Source: CAVTWH01 sp963850915
GTDB lineage: Bacteria; Actinomycetota; Actinomycetes; Mycobacteriales; Micromonosporaceae
Reading direction: 5' to 3'
Assembly (NCBI GenBank): GCA_963850915.1
Contig: CAWKND010000010.1
Coordinates: forward strand, 806,001-870,000
Length of the DNA: 64,000 nucleotides
A program made the position numbers and the translations under genes. The notes beneath the pieces were generated by a model, which worked only from the letters and a program-made list of their open reading frames with translations, was not told where the DNA came from and searched no databases. This document shows, one piece after another, positions 50,962-60,805 of the stretch. Numbering within the stretch: position 1 is the first letter of the stretch; each line of letters starts with the position of its first letter.

Positions 50962-51437
50962 GTCCGCAACTCAAGGGCCGTGCGGCCGATCCGGATCGGC
51001 ACGCCGAGGGGTACGGGGGTGGGGCCGGTGACCTTCGCGTTGCCGAGGTAGGTCCCGTTTGTGGAACCTAGATCCTCCAAGAGCCATTGTCCGGCTTGGG
51101 GCACGATACGCGCATGGCGGGCCGATGCGTAGTCGTCGGTGATCACCAAGGTGGAATCCTCGGCCCGGCCAATCGTGATCGGATGCTCACCCAGAGTAAT
51201 CCTGGTACCGGCAAGCGCCCCCGCGGTCACCACGAGCTGCCGTGCCGCCCGCCCCTTCTTCACCTTGGCCGCGCTGCTGGACGCCGACCCCACACCCCCG
51301 CGGGGCGCGGCGACCAGCCGGGTCCGGGCGCCGGCGAAGAGGTCTCGCCGAATCACCCCGACCACGGTGAAGACAAAGACCCACAGGAGGACGATGAACC
51401 CGATTCGGGCAACGGTGAGGACAAGCGCCTGGGGCAA
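50958..51437 (-). CDS. fhaB: FHA-domain protein FhaB (FipA)
   Basis: A 159-residue protein with an N-terminal membrane helix (VARIGFIVLLWVFVFTVVGVI, residues 9-29). A linker precedes an FHA domain at about 65-155 with ITIGRAEDSTLVI, the SARHARI phosphothreonine-binding serine/histidine motif and LEDLGSTNGTYL. It reads kinase-phosphorylated threonines and, in mycobacteria, helps assemble the divisome. The start ATG 51437 is 5 bp after the fhaA stop, and its own stop overlaps pstP. Confidence 0.94.
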   Translation of the reverse strand: MPQALVLTVARIGFIVLLWVFVFTVVGVIRRDLFAGARTRLVAAPRGGVGSASSSAAKVKKGRAARQLVVTAGALAGTRITLGEHPITIGRAEDSTLVITDDYASARHARIVPQAGQWLLEDLGSTNGTYLGNAKVTGPTPVPLGVPIRIGRTALELRT

Positions 51438-51442
51438 GGGGG

Positions 51443-52207
51443 TTAGCCGTCCACTCGGAAGGTGAGGGTGGTGGTACCGATCTGCACCATGTCGCCGGGG
51501 TTCAGGGCAACCGCGGAGACCCGCTGCCCGTTGACCATGGTGCCGTTGGTGGAGCCGAGGTCGGTGAGGACGACCTGGGCACCGTCGTAGTCCAGCCGGG
51601 CGTGCCGGCGGGAGATGCCGACATCGGGCAGGCGCAGGTTGGCCTGGTCACCGCGGCCGATCACGGTCGAGCCGATGGAGAGCGGATAGGTACGCCCGTC
51701 ATTGGCGATCAACCGCACGGCACGGCCGCCACCGGGTCCACCGGAGACCGGCGGAGCACCGTAGCCACCCTGGTCGTACGGCGGGTAGTGCGGTGCGGGC
51801 GGCTGCTCGTAGCTCTGTACGGGCGCCACGTCACCACCGGTGTAGACCTCCGCGGTGACCCGGAACATCCCGGTGTCCAGCCCGTCGCCGCGCTCGATCT
51901 CCACGATCACATCGCCGTAGACCGTCCAGCCCTGCTCGCCGATGAACTCGGCCTGGGACTGGGCAAGCTCCTGGGCGAGGGCAGCGGCGTACGGGGCGAG
52001 CCGGCTGTGGTCGTACGGCGAGAGGTCGATCACGTACCGGTTGGGAACCAGCGTGCGCCCACCAGCCAGGATCGCCTTGTGCGCCTCCGCCTCCCGCTGC
52101 ATCGCGTTGAGGATCTCCACCGGGTGGACGACACCCTTGAAGACCTTCGCAAAAGCACCCTCGACCATACCTTCTAGACGCTTCTCGAAGCGCTGTAGCA
52201 CACTCAC
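51443..52207 (-). CDS. fhaA: FHA-domain protein FhaA (DUF3662)
   Basis: A 254-residue cytoplasmic protein. The N-terminal DUF3662 domain (residues 1-125) starts MSVLQRFEKRLEGMVEGAFAKVFKG. A short Pro/Tyr/Gly-rich linker leads to a C-terminal FHA domain with IGRGDQANLRLPDVGISRRHARL and LTDLGSTNGTMVNG. In mycobacteria it binds phosphorylated MviN/MurJ and slows wall synthesis. It is the first gene of the fhaA-to-pknB operon and lies divergent to tRNA-Leu. The linker here is much shorter than in many homologues. Confidence 0.94.
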   Translation of the reverse strand: MSVLQRFEKRLEGMVEGAFAKVFKGVVHPVEILNAMQREAEAHKAILAGGRTLVPNRYVIDLSPYDHSRLAPYAAALAQELAQSQAEFIGEQGWTVYGDVIVEIERGDGLDTGMFRVTAEVYTGGDVAPVQSYEQPPAPHYPPYDQGGYGAPPVSGGPGGGRAVRLIANDGRTYPLSIGSTVIGRGDQANLRLPDVGISRRHARLDYDGAQVVLTDLGSTNGTMVNGQRVSAVALNPGDMVQIGTTTLTFRVDG

Positions 52208-52346
52208 CGGCTCCTCCTCAGGTTCCGACGTCTGATGGTATCCGTAGACCGCACACCTGCACGCATCCCGATCGGGGCAGCCGTGCTACTCTTCCACGGC
52301 CACCAGGGGTCGCGGCTGTTACTCTGTCTGTCGCGCTCGTGGATCC

Positions 52347-52432
52347 GGGGGAGTGGCGGAATGGCAGACGCGCACGGTTCAGGTCCGTGTGCCCGAAAGG
52401 GCGTGAGGGTTCAACTCCCTCCTTCCCCACCA
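52347..52432 (+). tRNA. tRNA-Leu(CAG), CCA encoded
   Basis: A class II tRNA. The acceptor GGGGGAG pairs with CTTCCCC (one G-U), the anticodon stem CACGG/CCGTG encloses TTCAGGT (anticodon CAG), a long variable arm (GTGCCCGAAAGGGCGT) follows, and then the T-arm GAGGG-TTCAACT-CCCTC. Genomic CCA ends the gene. tRNA-Leu next to fhaA is conserved in Actinobacteria. Confidence 0.95.
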
Positions 52433-52435
52433 ACG

Positions 52436-52473
52436 AGGGGCCAGCTATCCAGGTAGCCGGCCCCTTATCTTTT
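52436..52473 (+). terminator. Terminator of tRNA-Leu
   Basis: A 12-position stem with one mismatch (52436-52447 with 52454-52465) is followed by TTATCTTTT. Confidence 0.88.
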
Positions 52474-52922
52474 GCCCAGCTGCGTTCTGGTCAACCACGG
52501 GCGACCGGTACCGCACAGATCCGGCAAACCACCGACTCACCCCTCATGACGGGCATTCTGCCAGTCCGGCGCGCAATACCGACCCGCGCCGCCCGGTTGC
52601 CGGCTGACCTTCGGTCGGGCACCGGACACCCGGCCCCGCTCCACCGACCCACTACCGCGCCGGACTGAGCGGTACCCCCTCGCCGTTATCCGACAGTGGG
52701 CGCGCCCAGCCCGTCGGCCGGACGCGGCGCCCATCGCCCGTCCGGCCGGCGGGGTTGACCGGTCGCCTCCGCCGAAGCCTTCAGCTGGCCGGCCGTGCGC
52801 CGTCGAGCCGGCCGGGCACGCTCCTGGCCGGGCGCTATGCTCGGCAGCGGTTTGCCCGTGCCACGGCCGTCCGGCTGCGCACCGGTGCAGGCGGACCGGC
52901 GCAGGCGAGGAGGGCATACGCG
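52474..52922. other. Intergenic region, about 450 bp
   Basis: Long open frames on both strands here are only a result of high GC and do not look like proteins. It should hold the promoter of the epimerase operon. I see no RNA gene or strong repeat in it. Confidence 0.45.
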
Positions 52923-53992
<1,070 letters not shown>

Positions 53993-53996
<4 letters not shown>

Positions 53997-54787
53997 AGGA
54001 GAACGTCCTCGGGGTACTGGTCGACGCCACCACGTACGACGACGCCGCCGAAGCGGTGATCGAGGCGGCGCACGCCGGCAAGCCGTTCGCGCTCACCGCG
54101 CTGGCCGTACACGGCGTGATGACCGGGGTACAGGACAAGGCGCACGGCGCCCGGCTCAACTCCTTCGACCTGGTCACCCCCGATGGGCAGCCGGTCCGCT
54201 GGGCGCTGAACTCGCTGCACGACGCGCACCTGGCCGACCGGGTCTACGGGCCGACGCTGACCCTGCGCGTCCTTGCCCGGGCCGCCGACGAGCAGCTGCC
54301 CGTCTACCTCTACGGCTCGACGGATGCCACGCTCGACCGGCTGATCCCAAAGTTGATCGAGATGTTTCCCACACTCTTGATCGCCGGACGGGAGGCGTCG
54401 AAGTTCCGCGCCGCGCAGCCGGGTGAGGACGCCGAGATCGCCAACCGGATCATCGACTCCGGCGCCAAGATCGTACTGGTCGGGCTGGGCTGCCCGCGGC
54501 AGGAGATCTTCGCGTACGCGATGCGCCCGCTGCTGCCGATGCCGCAGCTCGCCGTCGGCGCCGCCTTCGACTACCACGCCGGGCAGCTGCGCAAGCCGCC
54601 GCCGTGGATGCAGCGCGCCGGCCTGGAGTGGCTGTGGCGGCTGGGCCTGGAGCCCGGCCGGCTGTGGAAGCGCTACCTGCTGCTCAACCCCAACTACCTG
54701 GCCCGGCTGGCGGCGCAGAAGACCGGCGTGTGGAAAGCCACCCCGCCGGCCCCGGCCACCGAACCCCCCGCAAGCTTCGCGGTCTGA
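53993..54787 (+). CDS. WecG/TagA/CpsF family glycosyltransferase
   Basis: A 264-residue protein of glycosyltransferase family 26. It has NVLGVLVDATTYDDA at the start, the catalytic region LVTPDGQPVRW, LYGSTDATLDRL, and VLVGLGCPRQEIFAY with VGAAFDYHAGQLRKPPPWMQRAGLEWLWRL, the family signature. Members transfer N-acetylmannosamine-type sugars to undecaprenyl-linked acceptors at the membrane in teichoic acid, enterobacterial common antigen or exopolysaccharide synthesis. It is coupled to the epimerase by 4-bp overlap, and a hairpin ends the operon 36 bp after the stop. Confidence 0.9.
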
Positions 54788-54822
54788 CCTGCGGGCACGG
54801 TCTGAGCGGCGCGCCGCCGGCT

Positions 54823-54841
54823 GATCCGCGCGCTGCGGATC
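54823..54841. terminator. Short hairpin between convergent genes
   Basis: GATCCGC pairs with GCGGATC around a 5-nt loop between the glycosyltransferase stop and the convergent small membrane protein gene, 4 bp from the latter's stop. Confidence 0.6.
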
Positions 54842-54844
54842 GGT

Positions 54845-55132
54845 TCAGCTCTCGATCTGGACCCGGCGCCGGCTGACCCGGTGCTTCTTCAGCGCGGCCT
54901 CGACCGGCAGGAGCATCAAAGTCAGACCCGCGCCGATGTACCACTGGCCGTTGAGCGCGAGCGCGAAGCCGCACAGTACGACGCCGAGCGCGTACACCCC
55001 GATGAGCGCGGTGATCCAGGGCTTGCCGGTACGCCGCTTGTTGAGTGCCTCAAGTACGCCGTAGGCGCCGATGGTCATGGCCAGCAGGCCGGCACTGAGA
55101 ACCAGATAGACGCTGAGTTCTTGCGACGTCAC
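54845..55132 (-). CDS. Small three-helix membrane protein
   Basis: A 95-residue protein with three hydrophobic helices (SVYLVLSAGLLAMTIGAYGVL, WITALIGVYALGVVLCGFALAL, WYIGAGLTLMLLPVEAAL) and a basic C-terminus RRRVQIES. GTG 55132 is supported by AGGAGGT 8 nt upstream; a longer frame to 55165 has no such site. It is a conserved-looking actinobacterial hypothetical with no known role. Confidence 0.75.
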   Translation of the reverse strand: MTSQELSVYLVLSAGLLAMTIGAYGVLEALNKRRTGKPWITALIGVYALGVVLCGFALALNGQWYIGAGLTLMLLPVEAALKKHRVSRRRVQIES

Positions 55133-55332
55133 GGTGGGACACCTCCTGTGCGGTTGAAACGCCACGGTAATCCGCCGATCGGCACTTCAACCTCAACCGA
55201 ATCGTCATTTCTCGCCTGTTACAGCCGATCCCCGTCGAATCCCCTGACTCCGCCGTTTGGGCACGCTGACGCCGCGGTCAGCCACGGCTGACGCCGTCTT
55301 CGCCGGCGGCGCTGGCTTCGGGGCAGGCGTGC

Positions 55333-56289
55333 TCAGGTGAGGGCCGCGAGCCGGGCGTGGGTCGCCGGATCGCAGAGAGCACCGGCCAGACCGGCCGCGT
55401 ACGCGTCCGCCGGGCTCACCCCGAGCTGTGCCGCCACCTCGTACTCGCGCCCCAGGTCGGTACCGAACATCGCCGGGTCGTCGGTGTTGATCGAGCACGG
55501 GATGCCGGCCGCCCGGAGTACCGGAAGTGGATGGCTGGCCAGGTCGGGTACTGAGCCGGTACGCACGTTGGAGGTCGGGCACACGTCCAGCACGATGCCC
55601 CGCTCCCGGATCTCCTGGAGCAGCTCGGGATCGTCGGCCGCGCGTACGCCGTGCCGGATGCGTACCGGGTCGTAGCGCAGGATGTCACGCACGGACTCCG
55701 GCCCGTCCCCTTCGCCCGCGTGCGGTACCAGCGCCAACCCGCCGTCCCGGGCGATCTCGAAGGCACGGGCGTACGGCTGCGACGGCATCCCCTTCTCCAT
55801 CCCGCCGAGTCCCAGCCCGACGATGCCCCGGTCGCGGTACTGCACCGAGCGGCGGGCCACCTCCTCCGCGATGGCCGGGTCCAGTCCGCGGTACAGGTCG
55901 GGGGTGTACCGGATCTCCACGCCGTAGCGTTCGCGGGCCTCGAGTGCGCCGTCCAGGTACCCCTCGAAAATGTCTTCCCAGCGCACGCCGCGCGCCACCC
56001 GCTCGGCCGGCGAGAAGATCGCCTCCAGGTAGACCGCGCCGAAACCGGCCGCCTCGGCCGCGTAGTCCAGCACCACCTGGTGGAAGTCGGCGCGCGAGCG
56101 CAGGCAGTTGGTGGTGAGGATCCACACCTCGATGAAGTGCGCGAAGTCGGTGAACTCGTAGAGCGCGGTCAGCTCCTCAACGGTCTGCGCCGGCAGCTGC
56201 GCGTCGTTGCGCCGGGCCAGGTCGAGCAGCGTCGCCGGGCGGATGGTGCCCTCGATGTGCACGTGCAGTTCGATCTTCGGAGCGGTCAC
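55333..56289 (-). CDS. add: Adenosine deaminase
   Basis: A 318-residue metal-dependent deaminase that converts adenosine to inosine in purine salvage. Active-site groups are complete: zinc ligands HVH in IELHVHIEG (residues 9-11), the substrate-binding GLGLGGME region, HAGEGDG (zinc His and catalytic Glu near residue 195), VCPTSN, and NTDDPAMFG with the catalytic Asp. Start GTG 56289. The protein is a little shorter than many ADAs but nothing essential is missing. Adenine deaminase-like specificity cannot be fully excluded. Confidence 0.9.
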   Translation of the reverse strand: MTAPKIELHVHIEGTIRPATLLDLARRNDAQLPAQTVEELTALYEFTDFAHFIEVWILTTNCLRSRADFHQVVLDYAAEAAGFGAVYLEAIFSPAERVARGVRWEDIFEGYLDGALEARERYGVEIRYTPDLYRGLDPAIAEEVARRSVQYRDRGIVGLGLGGMEKGMPSQPYARAFEIARDGGLALVPHAGEGDGPESVRDILRYDPVRIRHGVRAADDPELLQEIRERGIVLDVCPTSNVRTGSVPDLASHPLPVLRAAGIPCSINTDDPAMFGTDLGREYEVAAQLGVSPADAYAAGLAGALCDPATHARLAALT

Positions 56290-56443
56290 CCGAACAGCCT
56301 GTCACAGGGCGACGCCCCGGCCGGTCCGGACCCGGGGCGGGCGGGCCGGCGGTCGGGGCGTCGACTTCGTGCGGTCGCCAGCCAGTGGCGCGTGATCAGT
56401 GGCGGCCGCCAGCGGGGCGGGGCGGGTCAGCGGCGCGGGCGGG

Positions 56444-56881
56444 TCAGCGGCGCGGACGCGGGCCGACGGCGCGGTCCTGCACGTAGAGCAGCTCCAGAAT
56501 GGAGCGGGTGGCCTCGAACCAGCGGTCCAGCCACTCCCGTGGCGGCATCGCGCTGCCCTTCGCCGGCAGCTCCATCAGCAGCCCGCGCAGCAACGGATGG
56601 TCGGCGACAGCCTCGCCGACCGGCTCCATGTCCAGCCAGCTGCCCTGGTTGAAGACCGGCTCGGTGAGGGCGGTGACCTCGGTGAGCGACATCGACGGCT
56701 GGGTCGGCAGCGGTCGCTCCAGGACCGAGCTGACGCTGCCGCCGTTGCGCGGAGCCTCACCGTCGGCCGGGTCGCCCGGTACCCCACCGATCTCCCGGCG
56801 GGCGGTACCGCGGTAGTTGAGCTGCCCGGCGAAGCGTTCTTCCGCCGCGGCGTTGCCCGCGTTGTCCGGCACGTTCTTCAT
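56444..56881 (-). CDS. Conserved hypothetical protein
   Basis: A 145-residue protein starting MKNVPDNAGN. The N-terminal 70 residues are flexible and Gly/Pro/Arg-rich. The C-terminal half is predicted helical with SMSLTEVTALTEPVFNQG, HPLLRGLLMELP and EWLDRWFEATRSILELLY. There is no signal peptide, membrane helix or catalytic motif. It looks like a real gene because the conserved-looking acidic/hydrophobic helices use codons typical of its neighbours, but I do not recognise a family. Confidence 0.6.
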   Translation of the reverse strand: MKNVPDNAGNAAAEERFAGQLNYRGTARREIGGVPGDPADGEAPRNGGSVSSVLERPLPTQPSMSLTEVTALTEPVFNQGSWLDMEPVGEAVADHPLLRGLLMELPAKGSAMPPREWLDRWFEATRSILELLYVQDRAVGPRPRR

Positions 56882-57039
56882 TTTCCTCGCCCGCCTTTTT
56901 CCGTTCCTCCGCTTCCCCCGAGACCTACCGGCGTTTCAGCGGGGAAGTGACCACGTCGCCTGATACAACGACGCGAGGTGGGGCAGGCGACGGGATCAGC
57001 GGTCGCGAGATTCGTTCGTACCCGCGCCGGCACCGGCCG

Positions 57040-57264
57040 TCACAGGTCGAATTCGCCGTCCTTGGCACCCCCGACAAACGCGTCCCATTCGGCCTGGTTG
57101 AAGACGAGTACCGGCCCCTCCGGATGGCGCGCGTCACGCAGCAGGATGGCCTCGTCGACGAAGGCGACCTGCACACAGTTCTCCGCGTCGGGGCTGCCGG
57201 CGGAGCTGGAGCGCCACTGCGCCCGAGCCAGATCGACCTTCATTCCCTTGGTCTCGACTTCCAT
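57040..57264 (-). CDS. DUF397 domain protein
   Basis: A 74-residue protein with the DUF397 pattern WRSSSAGSPDAENCVQVA, then ILLRDARHPEGPVLVFNQAEWDAFVGGAKDGEFD. ATG 57264 has AAGGAG 7 nt upstream. DUF397 genes usually follow an XRE/DUF5753 regulator gene, with which they form regulator pairs in morphological development (as in the WhiJ/BldB-linked systems of Streptomyces). No such regulator lies in the 546 bp upstream here, so this copy is an orphan. Confidence 0.88.
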   Translation of the reverse strand: MEVETKGMKVDLARAQWRSSSAGSPDAENCVQVAFVDEAILLRDARHPEGPVLVFNQAEWDAFVGGAKDGEFDL

Positions 57265-57810
57265 GACGCGCTCCTTAGTCCACGTGGGTAGCACGCGGAG
57301 TTCGGCGGCCGGGGCGCAATGTCCCGTCCGCACAGTCCCGTCCGCAGTTCTAGTCCTGTCTGGTTGACCCAGCAACACCAACGCCGGCAAGCGGCTCGCG
57401 ACGTGGCCATCCGGGTACCGGCGGTGCCGTCGCGGACCCGCGGCGGGGACGGTAGCCGGTACCGGCAGATTCCTGATGCAACTTGCATCGATCTTCGTTG
57501 TCCGGCAGGCTATTTCTACGGCATTGATCACTTGTCCGGGGGGACGGTAGGGGTGCCACCCGCCGGACGGGTCCTTGGGGGTAGCCATGCCAGAACGCCT
57601 TCGCGGCAAATCCCACGCTGCTGCGTGCCTTTCGGGCTGTGGCCGCGGGCGGACGCGGAGGGGCGGAGATTGGTTGCGCCGGCGCGTCACACCGCCAGTC
57701 CACGCGCGCGTTGACCAACCAATCATCCGCTGATCGAGCACCCGCTGTTCGAGCACGGCACCCACCACCCAGACGGGCAGACCTGACCAGGGCACGGGAC
57801 AGGAGTCGAT
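57265..57810. other. Intergenic region, 546 bp
   Basis: It separates the divergent DUF397 gene and the small protein gene at 57811. I see no coding frame with family features, and in particular no remnant of an XRE regulator partner for DUF397. Confidence 0.5.
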
Positions 57811-58056
57811 GTGTTACCCCACTCCGGTGAGCTGCTACGCGTGACGAGGGACGCCAGCGTACAGTTCGCCGCCCCACTGATGTTTCGGGTGATCCGGGTC
57901 CACGACTGGTCGACCTATGACGGCTGGGCCTGGCTCGACGGGTACGAACTGGACAGTACCGGCGACGCCGTCGAGCGCCGCTCGATCTTCGTGCAGGTAC
58001 GCGGATTGCAGCACCTCTCCGCCGGCCCGGGTGCCCGGCGCCCAGCTCCAGCCTGA
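57811..58056 (+). CDS. Small conserved actinobacterial protein
   Basis: An 81-residue protein starting at GTG 57811 (MLPHSGELLRVTRD). The core ASVQFAAPLMFRVIRVHDWSTYDGWAWLDGYELD followed by AVERRSIFVQV looks like a conserved small beta protein common in Micromonosporaceae, annotated only as hypothetical. It has no membrane segment. Function unknown. Confidence 0.65.
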   Translation: MLPHSGELLRVTRDASVQFAAPLMFRVIRVHDWSTYDGWAWLDGYELDSTGDAVERRSIFVQVRGLQHLSAGPGARRPAPA

Positions 58057-58182
58057 CTGGACAATCCTTCACGTTTGACCCGAACCGGCCGCTCTGACCA
58101 CCTAATATCGTAGCTACCAACGGTCAGTCGGCTCCCCCCAAATTGCTGCTCGGACGCACCGTGCACAGGGGGAGGTAGGGGC

Positions 58183-59121
58183 ATGTCGGGCTCGCGCGAG
58201 TCACGGTGGCTCGGCACGCTCTGCGCAGTCCTGTCTCTGGCGATCATCGCCGGCAGCCTCACCCTCGCCGGTGGGCCGGCTGCGGGCGCGGTAACCGATG
58301 CCTGGCCGGCCACGAGCTTGGCCACGGGCGCGGTAGCCGGTGGCTGGCCGATGGCCACGGGCGCGGACGCGGTAGCCGTCGGCCACTCCGCGGGGCCGCA
58401 CGCTCGGGTCTCCGCCGGCGCCCGGTTCGCTGGCGCTCGCCCGACCGCCACCAGCTGTGCCGGCCGGCACTCGGGCGTCGCGGGTGCGCCGGCGGAGCAG
58501 GCGGACCGGCAGCTCGCCGCGGCGCCGGGCGACAACGCACGGCCGAGCGATCAACCGCCGAGTGACAAGCACAGCGACAAGTCCAGCGACAAGTCAAAGC
58601 CCACCGGCCGGCCGAGCCACGCTCCGTCCACTTCCGCCGGTCCATCGGCATCCGGCACTCCGTCGTCGCCCGCTGACGACCCGGCGCCGAGCGACCCGGT
58701 ACCTTCCGTGCCGGTGGCGGTACCTAGCGCCCCGGTCGCCGGGCCGACTGTGAGCCCGTCAGCGCCACCGAGCCCCTCCGCTACCCCGAAGCACTCAGCC
58801 AAGGCTCGTACGCACAAGCCGACCCGGCGCGCCGCTCAGCCCGCGGGAGCGGCACAGCAGCCGATCGACCCGGAGTTCGTCGCGCCCGAGTACGCCGCAC
58901 CCGACCTCACCCCGATTCCCGAACCGGCCTACGTCGACCCGCCGGGGGCACAGCCAGCGACTCCCGCGCTGGACAGCCCCGCGCCGAGTACCTCCGCTGA
59001 GGCGTACGGGCCCGGCTCCGCGCTCGACCAGCCGCGCTCGCTGGTCTGGTCCGGCCTGCTCGGCCTGCTGATGGCGGTGGCCGGGATGCTGCTGGTGGCC
59101 CGGCGTCGCCGGCAGTGGTGA
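58183..59121 (+). CDS. Surface protein with signal peptide, Pro/Ser-rich stalk and C-terminal anchor
   Basis: A 312-residue protein. A signal peptide (residues 1-36) is followed by an Ala/Gly-rich region, a charged DKHSDKSSDKS segment and a long Ser/Pro/Thr stalk. The end has the layout of a sorting signal: a hydrophobic helix (LLGLLMAVAGMLLVARRRRQW) with a basic tail. There is no clear LPXTG or LAXTG before the helix, so it may simply stay membrane-anchored. A good ribosome site (GGGGAGGT) precedes ATG 58183. Composition is low-complexity, so a function cannot be assigned. Confidence 0.72.
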   Translation: MSGSRESRWLGTLCAVLSLAIIAGSLTLAGGPAAGAVTDAWPATSLATGAVAGGWPMATGADAVAVGHSAGPHARVSAGARFAGARPTATSCAGRHSGVAGAPAEQADRQLAAAPGDNARPSDQPPSDKHSDKSSDKSKPTGRPSHAPSTSAGPSASGTPSSPADDPAPSDPVPSVPVAVPSAPVAGPTVSPSAPPSPSATPKHSAKARTHKPTRRAAQPAGAAQQPIDPEFVAPEYAAPDLTPIPEPAYVDPPGAQPATPALDSPAPSTSAEAYGPGSALDQPRSLVWSGLLGLLMAVAGMLLVARRRRQW

Positions 59122-59140
59122 CCGGCCTCGACTGGTCGGA

Positions 59141-59890
59141 TCAGGACGGGGATGCGGTGGGCGACGCCGGCTCGGTGGTCGGCGGCGGAGCGACCGCGAC
59201 GAAGGCGGTGACCGTGCTGCCTGCCGGTACATCGATCGGGCCCTGCGGATCGGTGCTGATCACGGTACCGGCCGGCACGGTGCTACTCACCTTGTCGACC
59301 CGCTTCGGGGTCAACCCCTTGCCCTGCAGCACCGTGACCGCGTCGCTGTACTCCACGCCGCTCAGGTTGGGCAGGCTCACCGTACTGGCACTCGACGCCG
59401 ACGACGGTGGCGTGCTCGGCGTACTGGCAGCCGTGGTCGGGGCGACCGCGGGAGTGGTGACGTTCGGTGCCGGGCTGAGCGGAGTGGTCGGCTTCTTGTT
59501 GTCACGCAGCGCCAGCCAGAGCCCGACCGCGAGCAGGCCGAGCAGGAGTACCAGCACCACGCCGAAGATCACCGGCAGCAGCCAGTTGCGCTCCTCGGGT
59601 GGCTCCTCGCCCCACTCCTCTTCGCCCGGCGCACCGGGGCGGGTACCGGGTGGGGGTACCCCGGCGCGGCCGGCCCAGACCTCCCCGGAAGTCTCGCCGT
59701 ACTGGTCGTAGCTGGCATCCGGGTCGTACGAGTGATCGTCCGCCGCCATGGTCACATCGGTGTCGTCGACGTACGGATCGCTCGGCGGCGCCAGGGTCGG
59801 GTCGAAGTCCGGCTCGTCCGGCACGGCCGGGTGCTCCCGTGTCGCGTCGTCCGGATCGCCCGGTACCCGGCCTGGTACGTCGTCTGCCAC
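59141..59890 (-). CDS. Single-PASTA membrane protein
   Basis: A 249-residue protein: an acidic, disordered cytoplasmic N-terminus (about 100 residues), one helix (LLPVIFGVVLVLLLGLLAVGLWLAL), a Thr/Pro/Ser linker, then one PASTA domain (VSLPNLSGVEYSDAVTVLQGKGLTPKRV, then VPAGTVISTDPQGPIDVPAGSTVTAFVA). It is laid out like the outer half of PknB without a kinase. It may sense or bind muropeptides. It converges with the surface protein gene and is followed on the same strand by no other gene until 58 kb. Confidence 0.8.
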   Translation of the reverse strand: MADDVPGRVPGDPDDATREHPAVPDEPDFDPTLAPPSDPYVDDTDVTMAADDHSYDPDASYDQYGETSGEVWAGRAGVPPPGTRPGAPGEEEWGEEPPEERNWLLPVIFGVVLVLLLGLLAVGLWLALRDNKKPTTPLSPAPNVTTPAVAPTTAASTPSTPPSSASSASTVSLPNLSGVEYSDAVTVLQGKGLTPKRVDKVSSTVPAGTVISTDPQGPIDVPAGSTVTAFVAVAPPPTTEPASPTASPS

Positions 59891-60019
59891 GGCCCCATCA
59901 CATCACGAGCGCCGGTCGCTGACGCGCCGAGCCCACCGATCGGCGGGTCGACGATGCTCGCTGAGGACCCGTCAGGCGGCTGGGACCGGGCAGCTCGTCA
60001 GGGCCGTCAGGGCAGCTCG

Positions 60020-60712
60020 TCAGGGCAGCTGGGACGGCTCGAGCGACGGGGACGGCGAGTCGGCGGGCGGGGACGCATCCGGGTCAGGCGAGCTCGTCGA
60101 CGCGGAGGGTACCGGCGACGGGCTGGTACCCGGCCGGGCGCAGACCACCTTCACGTTGTCGTTCCAGTGGACGGTCGTGGCGCTGGCCTCGGGATCGGTG
60201 CTGACCACCACGCCGTTCCGGCCGGTCGGGTACTGCGGGTAGACGCCCGCGTCGGCGAGTGCCTTGCCACCGTCGTTGCACGCCCGACCGACAACGGCCG
60301 GCAGGGTGAGCAGCGGAGCCGCCCCGGTCACGTAGACCTTGATGGTCAGCCCGGGCCGGACGCGGGCACCGGACGGCGGGTCGGTACGCAGCACCGCGGC
60401 ACTGTCCCCGGTACCACCGTCGCCGGGGCCGAAGTACAGCCGTACCCCCAACTGCATGGCCCGCAGCTCGCCGCGCACCGTCATGAAGTCCTGACCGGTG
60501 TAGTCGGGCAGCCCGCCCGCCGGCGGCACCGTGTTCGACGGCGCGACCGAGACCGGTACCACCGGGGGCGGCGTACTGGACGGACTGCCGCCCTTGAACG
60601 CCAACCAGCCGACGGTGAAGCCGAGCAGCGCCAGTACCACCACGCCCGCGGCGACACCGACGATCACCCGACCCTGCCCGCCCGCCGATTCCGGCGCCGG
60701 TGCCTCGTCCAT
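60020..60712 (-). CDS. Two-PASTA membrane protein
   Basis: A 230-residue protein with a short cytoplasmic N-terminus, a helix (VIVGVAAGVVVLALLGFTVGWLAF, residues 16-39) and two PASTA-like units: GGLPDYTGQDFMTVRGELRAMQLGV to VRPGLTIKVYVTG, then LLTLPAVVGRACNDGGKALADAGVYPQY to WNDNVKVVCA. The second carries a cysteine pair, as in PknB. A Pro/Ser tail follows. With the neighbouring single-PASTA gene it forms a tandem of kinase-less PASTA proteins 15 kb from pknB. Confidence 0.8.
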   Translation of the reverse strand: MDEAPAPESAGGQGRVIVGVAAGVVVLALLGFTVGWLAFKGGSPSSTPPPVVPVSVAPSNTVPPAGGLPDYTGQDFMTVRGELRAMQLGVRLYFGPGDGGTGDSAAVLRTDPPSGARVRPGLTIKVYVTGAAPLLTLPAVVGRACNDGGKALADAGVYPQYPTGRNGVVVSTDPEASATTVHWNDNVKVVCARPGTSPSPVPSASTSSPDPDASPPADSPSPSLEPSQLP

Positions 60713-60805
60713 GCGTCATCCCTCCCCGGGGTCCCCCATGAGTGTGCCGGGTACCGACAACTCGGTGGGTCGCCCGGTCGGTCACCAACGGATAGGCTGC
60801 CCGGC

